Positions 5,210-8,619 of a stretch of 8,619 nt of DNA are shown in pieces. The notes below the pieces were generated by a model. The model did no database searches. It had not been told where the DNA came from and worked only from the letters and a program-made list of their open reading frames with translations. Position 1 is the first letter of the stretch. Every line of letters begins with the position of its first letter. The stretch is from CAYLWZ01 sp964585805 (lineage in GTDB: Bacteria > Patescibacteriota > Minisyncoccia > Minisyncoccales > GWA2-38-27). The translations under genes and the position numbers were made by a program. The DNA lies in contig CAZPFE010000024.1 in NCBI GenBank assembly GCA_964585805.1, positions 1 to 8,619 on the forward strand, given 5' to 3'.

Positions 5210-6565
5210 CTAATTATCAAAGTAAAGATTAATTTTAATCTTATTAATATCATCGGGCATTCTTCTCTTAAAGAAAAAGCTTTTAATTTTTATTTTTTTC
5301 AAATAAGGTAAATCTTTTAAAAATATCCTTGCTTCGTCTAATGATTTACCACTTAAAGCTTTCTTAAAATTAGAAATGTCTATTTTCTGAAAAGTATTTA
5401 CTTGAATAATTAAAAACATTGGTATTGCTTCTAATTCATCTATACTCTCTCCTTCAAAAGACAAATCTTTAAAAGAATAATCTATCTGGATATTATCCTT
5501 TTGAAAATCCTTATCCTCGCCAATCTGGGTTTTTATAAACTCCTCAACCGCTTGCTTTATATCCCTCTCCTTAAAAGCAATTCCTTGAGTTTCTATAGAA
5601 ATTTTAATTGTGAAGGTATCGGTAATATCCCCTGCATTTGCAGAAACATCTTCTGATATTACCTTCTGAAAAATCGCTTGATCTGGTAAAATATAACCTT
5701 CTGGAATTATCTTTTTAAAAACTTCATAACTCTCTTTCTTAATCTGTTCAATCAACTCTTTCCGCGCTTTCTCTATATCTTTTTCAGTTACCTGAGAGAC
5801 TTCTCCTTTAAAACCACCCTTCATTGGAGAGAATGATTTCCCATAAAAGTAAGTATATTTTGGCGTTCCCTTAAATCCAGGAATAGAAAAAGTAGACGGC
5901 CCAATATTATAATCTTCTCCTCCTTCAGCAGCAATTACTTCTATATCAGTAAAACCAGGAACAAATTTTCCTTTTTCGTAATGTCCTCCGGCTATAACTT
6001 CTCTTTTTAAAGATCTAAATAATTTACCATTATCAGAAACAAAACGCGTATGAGGAAGTAATGGTTGAGGAGAAGTAGAATAATTATTAAAAACCCTAAT
6101 TATTCCTCTTGCCTTTTCTTCCTTAATTGTCTTCCCAGTAGCAGAAAAATTCTTTTCTTTTGATTTTTCATCTTTAAAAATTTTAGCAGGAATAGTAATA
6201 CTTTTCCTTTCAGTAGCAGTCAATCCACTTTTTATTTCTAATAAAACCGGCAATTCAAGATTTAAAGAAGATGTCTTAGGCCACAAACCAACTTCTACGG
6301 TTGAAGAGCGGGCAAAAGAAAAGAAAGAATAAAAGAAAATAAAAAGAATAATAAATACTAATACTCCTGTAATAAAAGACCGCTTTTTTATTTTAAAGTT
6401 GAACTTTTTAATAAACTTTTCTCTTAAAATTCCAAATTCCTTTTTTGACGCCTCTTTTTTTTCTTCCTGAAAAAAACCCTCCTTTAATAAAGAATCCTCT
6501 TCTCTAATAGTATCACTATCTTTCTTTTGCTCTGGAGGAATAATATCAAAAATTTTCCTTACCAT
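5210..6565 (-). CDS. Single-pass membrane protein, baseplate-J-like
   Basis: A 451-residue protein with a charged cytoplasmic N-terminus (1-60), one strong membrane segment around 63-85 (FITGVLVFIILFIFFYSFFSF) and a large outer part. The outer part has IIRVFNNYSTSPQPLLPHTRFV (about 155-175), an AEGGEDYNIGPSTFSIPGFKG segment (about 213-233) and YFYGKSFSPMKGG. From memory, these match Patescibacteria proteins annotated baseplate J/gp47-like, a name from a shared domain; it is not evidence of a phage. The C-terminal 180 residues alternate helices and strands (SVEVSANAGDITDTFTI-like strands, then FKKALSGKSLDEARIFLKDLP). No catalytic motif was recognised; a surface or envelope assembly role is possible. 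The start at 6565 gives a natural charged N-terminus. It lies upstream of infA on the same strand, behind an inverted repeat and purine-rich repeats, and ends in TAG, the only non-TAA stop among the genes here. Confidence 0.72.
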   Translation of the reverse strand: MVRKIFDIIPPEQKKDSDTIREEDSLLKEGFFQEEKKEASKKEFGILREKFIKKFNFKIKKRSFITGVLVFIILFIFFYSFFSFARSSTVEVGLWPKTSSLNLELPVLLEIKSGLTATERKSITIPAKIFKDEKSKEKNFSATGKTIKEEKARGIIRVFNNYSTSPQPLLPHTRFVSDNGKLFRSLKREVIAGGHYEKGKFVPGFTDIEVIAAEGGEDYNIGPSTFSIPGFKGTPKYTYFYGKSFSPMKGGFKGEVSQVTEKDIEKARKELIEQIKKESYEVFKKIIPEGYILPDQAIFQKVISEDVSANAGDITDTFTIKISIETQGIAFKERDIKQAVEEFIKTQIGEDKDFQKDNIQIDYSFKDLSFEGESIDELEAIPMFLIIQVNTFQKIDISNFKKALSGKSLDEARIFLKDLPYLKKIKIKSFFFKRRMPDDINKIKINLYFDN

Positions 6566-6583
6566 ACTATAAAAAATTAAACT

Positions 6584-6616
6584 TTACTAAATTGTAATTG
6601 CTAACCAATTTAGTAA
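6584..6616. promoter_or_regulatory. Inverted repeat in the leader of the membrane protein gene
   Basis: TTACTAAATTG at 6584-6594 and its exact complement CAATTTAGTAA at 6606-6616 form an 11-bp inverted repeat with an 11-nt spacer; an AAAC/GGTTT match extends it imperfectly. It lies 19-51 nt before the ATG at 6565. A TACAAT on the minus strand (6596-6591), one base from the -10 consensus, overlaps the arm nearest the gene, so an operator over a promoter is possible. No clear -35 was found (ACCGTT at 18 nt is poor). It could instead act as an RNA hairpin. Confidence 0.4.
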
Positions 6617-6623
6617 CGGTTTG

Positions 6624-6816
6624 ATTATTATTATTATTATTCCTATCTCTTCATTTTTCTCTCTCTTCTTTTTACTCTCTCCTCCTTCCCTTCTCTTTCC
6701 TATTCTCCTCCCTCTCCTCACTTTTTTCTCCTCCTCTCCCTCCTTACTTTATTCTCTCCTCCCCTTCCTTACCTTTTTCCTCCCCCTCCTTACTTCTTCT
6801 TTTTCCTCCCCCTCCA
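6624..6816. repeat. 193-nt G-free pyrimidine tract with decayed ~25-bp tandem units
   Basis: The plus strand from 6624 to 6816 contains no G at all; from about 6655 it is nearly pure C/T. Within 6705-6804 four units of 23-26 bp can be aligned (starting near 6705, 6728, 6754 and 6779) with the pattern C/T block, CTCCTTAC, T-run. The CCTCCTTAC part resembles the reverse complement of the tail of the adjoining palindromic repeats, so the tract may be decayed copies of that element. No coding gene fits: an open frame over it gives only Ser/Leu/Pro low complexity. Confidence 0.7.
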
Positions 6817-6946
6817 GAGGAGGGGGAGGATTAAGGAGGGGGTGGTTTTCTCTCCTCCCCCTCCTTTGGAGGGGGAGGATTAAGGTGGGGGAGGATTTAA
6901 TCCCATCCCTCTCCTCACCTCCCCCTTCCCTTTGAGAAGGGGGAGG
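6805..6946. repeat. Three G/C-rich palindromic repeats with conserved tails
   Basis: Three near-identical stem-loops: 6805-6815/6819-6829 (CCTCCCCCTCC, loop AGA), 6854-6864/6868-6878 (same arms, loop TTT), and 6918-6928/6936-6946 (CCTCCCCCTTC, 7-nt loop). All arms are perfect at 11 bp. After the right arm the first two continue ATTAAGG plus a second G-rich block (AGGGGGTGG or TGGGGGAGG), and the third continues ATTAAAAAT. This gives the element a direction. Relatives occur at 1-29 and 8441-8602. They lack a U-run in the expected place, so they are not simple terminators; a REP- or MITE-like repeat is more likely. Confidence 0.85.
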
Positions 6947-7366
6947 ATTAAAAATAAAAAGGAAGATTAAGAGGGAATCTGCTTAACCAAATAACTTTAG
7001 AAAACTATTTTTTCATTTCGTTATTAAATTGATTGATAATATAATAACAAATTCATTCTATTTTTTCAAAATTTAATTTAATAAACAAAGTAGAGACATC
7101 TCTCTACTTTCTCAAGAATAAAATCATCTATTTTAAGTAAAACTTAATTTTTATATTATAATAATTATCCATAAAGTTATTACTTTAATAAACCATCAAC
7201 ATTTGTTCTTCCTAAAATATCCTTAAACCATTTAAACTCTTTAATTTAGCGAACCTTCAATATCAAATCCAATCAATAATAATATAGAAGTTCTAGTTTT
7301 TTATCTTTTTTAAATTACAAATTACTAATTACAAATTAGTATAAATCCAATTCAAACGCAGTAAAC
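6947..7366. other. AT-rich intergenic region, no gene seen
   Basis: About 420 bp between the palindromic repeats and the tRNA. No open frame with protein-like composition is visible on either strand. It contains a 10-bp perfect stem-loop at 7087-7110 and a short run of direct repeats at 7312-7338 built on aaattac (aattacaaatta occurs twice in overlapping form), a repeat type I recall from candidate-phyla intergenic DNA. Otherwise I see only low-complexity A/T sequence. Confidence 0.6.
7087..7110 (-). terminator. Possible terminator downstream of tRNA-Ser
   Basis: AAAGTAGAGA (7087-7096) and TCTCTACTTT (7101-7110) pair perfectly around a 4-nt loop. Read on the minus strand, the stem is followed by a T-rich stretch (GTTTATTAAATT), fitting a weak rho-independent terminator for the transcript that ends with the tRNA, about 260 nt downstream of it. 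The stem has only four G-C pairs and the T-run is broken, so support is moderate. Confidence 0.4.
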
Positions 7367-7455
7367 TGGCGGAGGGGGTGGGATTCGAACCCACGAGCCC
7401 GCAAAGCAGGCACGGCTCTCCAGGCCGTTCCGTTAGTCCACTCCGGCACCCCTCC
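7367..7455 (-). tRNA. tRNA-Ser(GGA), intact, CCA encoded
   Basis: An 89-nt cloverleaf reads cleanly on the minus strand. The acceptor stem GGAGGGG pairs with CCCCTCC, followed by discriminator G and encoded CCA (7369-7367). The D arm is CCG...CGG with loop GAGTGGACTAA; the anticodon stem ACGGC/GCCGT closes loop CTGGAGA, giving anticodon GGA at 7421-7419 (reads UCC and UCU). A 6-bp variable stem GCCTGC-TTT-GCGGGC marks it as a class II tRNA, and the T arm GTGGG-TTCGAAT-CCCAC is canonical. The long variable arm and G discriminator fit serine. Its first 23 nt overlap the 3' end of the GIY-YIG ORF, and its first 35 nt are duplicated at 7741-7805. It is probably transcribed from the upstream genes or from a promoter inside the nuclease gene. 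Confidence 0.97.
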
Positions 7456-7714
7456 GTTTAATCAAATTCATTGTATTATCTAGTAAACAATCCAATCTTC
7501 TTCGGCCACTCCCGGACTTAAAAAATTTTTCTTCTTTCATGGCATCTTTTTTGCTAATAAATGCTTCGTAAAAAACTAAATTCCAATGTATACCTCCAGA
7601 AGTAAATTTAGAATTACCACTATTATGATAGCTTAATCGCCTCTTTAAATCAGTACAATAACCTATATATCTTTTATTCAATTTTTTACTGTAAAGCACA
7701 TACACATAATACAT
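7433..7714 (-). CDS. Small GIY-YIG nuclease overlapping tRNA-Ser
   Basis: A 93-residue stand-alone GIY-YIG endonuclease of the UvrC N-terminal type, cutting DNA with one metal-dependent active site. Visible signals: YVYVL at 3-7 and RYIG at 15-18 (the two namesake motifs), the LKRRL arginine (Arg25/26), His30, and Glu50 in VFYEAF, the expected metal-binding glutamate; FFKSGSGRRRL near 64-74 closes the domain. All key residues are present, so it looks active. The domain ends near residue 78; the tail MNLIKRRGAGVD is read largely from the 5' end of the tRNA-Ser gene, and the stop TAA lies in the tRNA D-loop. Between it and the zf-TFIIB gene lies a broken second copy of the tRNA 5' half. The 8-bp TTTAATCA occurs on both sides (7457-7464 and 7735-7742). 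A homing or tRNA-targeted role is inferred from context; proteins of this size are common in candidate phyla, mostly of unknown role. Confidence 0.9.
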   Translation of the reverse strand: MYYVYVLYSKKLNKRYIGYCTDLKRRLSYHNSGNSKFTSGGIHWNLVFYEAFISKKDAMKEEKFFKSGSGRRRLDCLLDNTMNLIKRRGAGVD

Positions 7715-7740
7715 AAATAATACATGCTTAAAAATTTAAT

Positions 7741-7805
7741 CAGGCCGTTCCGTTTCCGCCCTAGGCGGACCCGCCTCAGACGGGAGTCCACTCCGGCACC
7801 CCTCC
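7741..7805 (-). pseudogene. Broken tRNA-Ser 5' half (35 nt plus 30-bp insert)
   Basis: On the minus strand, bases 7805-7785 and 7754-7741 are identical (35 of 35) to nucleotides 1-35 of the intact tRNA-Ser, i.e. to 7455-7421. The copy starts exactly at mature base 1 and ends at G34, the first anticodon base; beyond either end the two loci differ. Between the two parts, in the D-loop, lies a 30-bp twin hairpin (7755-7784). There is no 3' half, so no tRNA can form. The fragment begins 6 nt after the stop of the zf-TFIIB gene. The perfect identity suggests a recent duplication or ongoing gene conversion. Confidence 0.93.
7755..7784. repeat. 30-bp twin-hairpin insert in the tRNA relic
   Basis: Read on the minus strand this is CCCGTCTGAGGCGGG followed by TCCGCCTAGGGCGGA: two adjacent 15-nt hairpins, each with a 6-bp stem and a 3-nt loop (TGA and TAG; the first stem has one G-U pair in RNA). 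It interrupts the D-loop of the tRNA fragment with no lost tRNA bases and no obvious target duplication. From memory, CCGCC-loop-GGCGG palindromes are frequent short dispersed repeats in some candidate-phyla genomes. No other copy is visible in this window. It is far more GC-rich than its surroundings. Confidence 0.85.
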
Positions 7806-7811
7806 AAAATT

Positions 7812-8342
7812 TTACTTTACCATTCCAAGAATCATCTTAGAAATAACTGGATGCCTAACAAGAAATCTATATTTCAAAAATTTAAAAACCACTAAAAAAT
7901 CTAATATCTCATCTTTTACCGGCTCAGGACCAATAAAAACTTCACCTAATTGTTTAAATAAATTTTTATAATAATTCTCTATAATCTCCTTATCCGCTTT
8001 TTGATGCAAATAATCAATAATTTTTTTAAACTCTCCCCTATCCAGCCAAATACCATGACATAAATTACAAACATCAACTTTAATATTAGAACTGCCATAA
8101 TTCACTTCATAAAGAGGCATTCTACAAACCGGACAAATTTTATTATCTTTGGAAATTTTAAATTTTTTTTCGTTCTCCCATAAATCAACATCCAACCATC
8201 GTAAATCTTCATCTTTCTCGTCTTTTGCCCATCTCAATTCATTTTCTTCAAACCAAAGACCTAAACATTGAGGACAATAATTAATTTCTACATTATTTAA
8301 TATAGCGCTTTTTAATTCTTTTTTACAGACAGAGCAAATCAT
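7812..8342 (-). CDS. Protein with two zf-TFIIB-like zinc ribbons
   Basis: A 176-residue protein with two zinc ribbons of the zf-TFIIB family. The first uses Cys3, Cys6, Cys23 and Cys26 (ICSVCKKEL...YCPQCLGLWFEENE); the second uses Cys70, Cys73, Cys92 and Cys95 (ICPVCRMPL...VCNLCHGIWLDRGE). The x-G-x-W-[FL]-x-x-x-E motif after the second Cys pair is characteristic of this family. A helical charged region (106-140) and a hydrophobic, basic C-terminus (about 146-175, DFLVVFKFLKYRFLVRHPVISKMILGMV) follow; the latter might touch a membrane. The family's function is not established; it binds zinc and may contact nucleic acid or proteins. The gene heads the strand order before the tRNA relic and GIY-YIG gene, with the relic only 6 nt after its stop. 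No Shine-Dalgarno precedes ATG 8342. Confidence 0.85.
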   Translation of the reverse strand: MICSVCKKELKSAILNNVEINYCPQCLGLWFEENELRWAKDEKDEDLRWLDVDLWENEKKFKISKDNKICPVCRMPLYEVNYGSSNIKVDVCNLCHGIWLDRGEFKKIIDYLHQKADKEIIENYYKNLFKQLGEVFIGPEPVKDEILDFLVVFKFLKYRFLVRHPVISKMILGMVK

Positions 8343-8440
8343 ATTATAATAGCTAATTATTCTGATTAACCTAAATTATTAAATTTTAAATCCAAAACCA
8401 AATAAATGTCAAATGTTTCTTTTTCTCCTCTTTTATTTTC
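8343..8440. other. AT-rich spacer upstream of the zf-TFIIB gene
   Basis: About 100 bp of A/T-rich sequence between the zinc-ribbon gene and the palindromic repeat cluster. It holds a short aaatgtcaaatgt repeat (8404-8416), the complement of the gacattt repeats near 81-131. A TATAAT touches the ATG of the gene and is too close to act as its -10 box. No clear promoter was found. Confidence 0.45.
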
Positions 8441-8619
8441 TCACCTCCTCTTTCCTCTGAGAAAGGAGAGGTGAGAAGGAGGATGATAGGAAATAAAACC
8501 TCCCCCTCCTTCTCTCCTTCCCTCCAGAGGAGGGGGAGGAGAGAAGAGAAAAAATCCCCTCTATTTTTTCAATCCTCCCCCTTCCCAGAGGGAAGGGGGA
8601 GGTGAGGAGGGGGATGGGG
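8441..8619. repeat. Palindromic G/C-rich repeat cluster at window end
   Basis: Three more members of the palindrome family: 8441-8454/8461-8474 (TCACCTC...GAGGTGA, two mismatches), 8512-8525/8529-8543 (loop AGA, imperfect), and 8574-8586/8590-8602 (CCTCCCCCTTCCC with loop AGA and a perfect 13-bp stem). The last is followed by TGAGGAGGGGGATGGGG to the end of the window. Loops AGA and the arms match those at 6805-6829, showing one family. Spread around 7-178 bp of gene-free DNA, these are dispersed repeats, not a CRISPR array. Confidence 0.82.

Noticed and set aside
5210..6565. Prophage region
   Set aside because: Only the baseplate-J-like name suggests phage; the protein has a membrane anchor, sits beside core ribosomal genes and no other phage gene is near.
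6621..6935. Open frame of 104 codons on the plus strand
   Set aside because: It translates to Ser/Leu/Pro/Phe low complexity across the pyrimidine tract and palindromes; the composition follows from the repeat and is not protein-like.
7421..7805. Group I intron within tRNA-Ser
   Set aside because: The interval is almost wholly the nuclease ORF, there is no room for an intron core, and the downstream tRNA is complete, so splicing is not needed.
6805..8602. CRISPR array in the palindromic repeats
   Set aside because: Copies vary in length and spacing, spacers are not uniform, and no cas operon is present; the Cas4-like gene alone is not enough.

Overview
This AT-rich window most likely comes from a Candidate Phyla Radiation (Patescibacteria, Parcubacteria-like) bacterium. 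The evidence is compact ribosomal proteins, a core ribosomal cluster with short AT-only spacers and no Shine-Dalgarno sites, a membrane-anchored baseplate-J-like protein of a type I recall from this group, a tiny stand-alone GIY-YIG nuclease, and G-rich palindromic intergenic repeats. The phylum is inferred from gene character, not from a marker phylogeny.

All convincing genes are on the minus strand, so transcription runs from high to low coordinates. In that direction: (1) 8619-8343 is a palindromic repeat cluster and short spacer; (2) 8342-7367 holds a two-domain zf-TFIIB-like zinc protein, a broken 5' half of a tRNA-Ser gene carrying a 30-bp twin hairpin in its D-loop, a GIY-YIG nuclease, and an intact tRNA-Ser(GGA) whose 5' end is overlapped by the nuclease ORF; (3) 7366-6566 is a non-coding region of about 800 bp with a possible terminator, three palindromes, a 193-nt tract with no G on the plus strand, and an inverted repeat; (4) 6565-5210 is a single-pass membrane protein with a baseplate-J-like outer part; (5) 5106-981 is the alpha-operon type cluster infA-rpmJ-rpsM-rpsK-rpsD-rpoA-rplQ-rplM-rpsI; (6) 943-254 is a Cas4/RecB-like PD-(D/E)XK nuclease with four cysteines; (7) 253-1 is AT-rich degenerate repeats and one more G-rich repeat at the window edge.

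The ribosomal block supplies initiation factor IF-1, small-subunit proteins S13, S11, S4 and S9, large-subunit proteins L36, L17 and L13, and the RNA polymerase alpha subunit. It is ordered as in many bacteria, except that the gene before infA is the membrane protein instead of secY/adk/map. The alpha subunit ends after its N-terminal domain, and a hairpin with the only strong Shine-Dalgarno sequence of the window lies between rpsD and rpoA.

The most interesting locus is 7367-7805. Thirty-five nucleotides of tRNA-Ser, from mature base 1 to the first anticodon base, occur twice with perfect identity outside one insertion, and a GIY-YIG nuclease gene lies between the copies. This looks like a small homing-type element that entered the anticodon loop and brought a replacement 5' half, restoring the tRNA.
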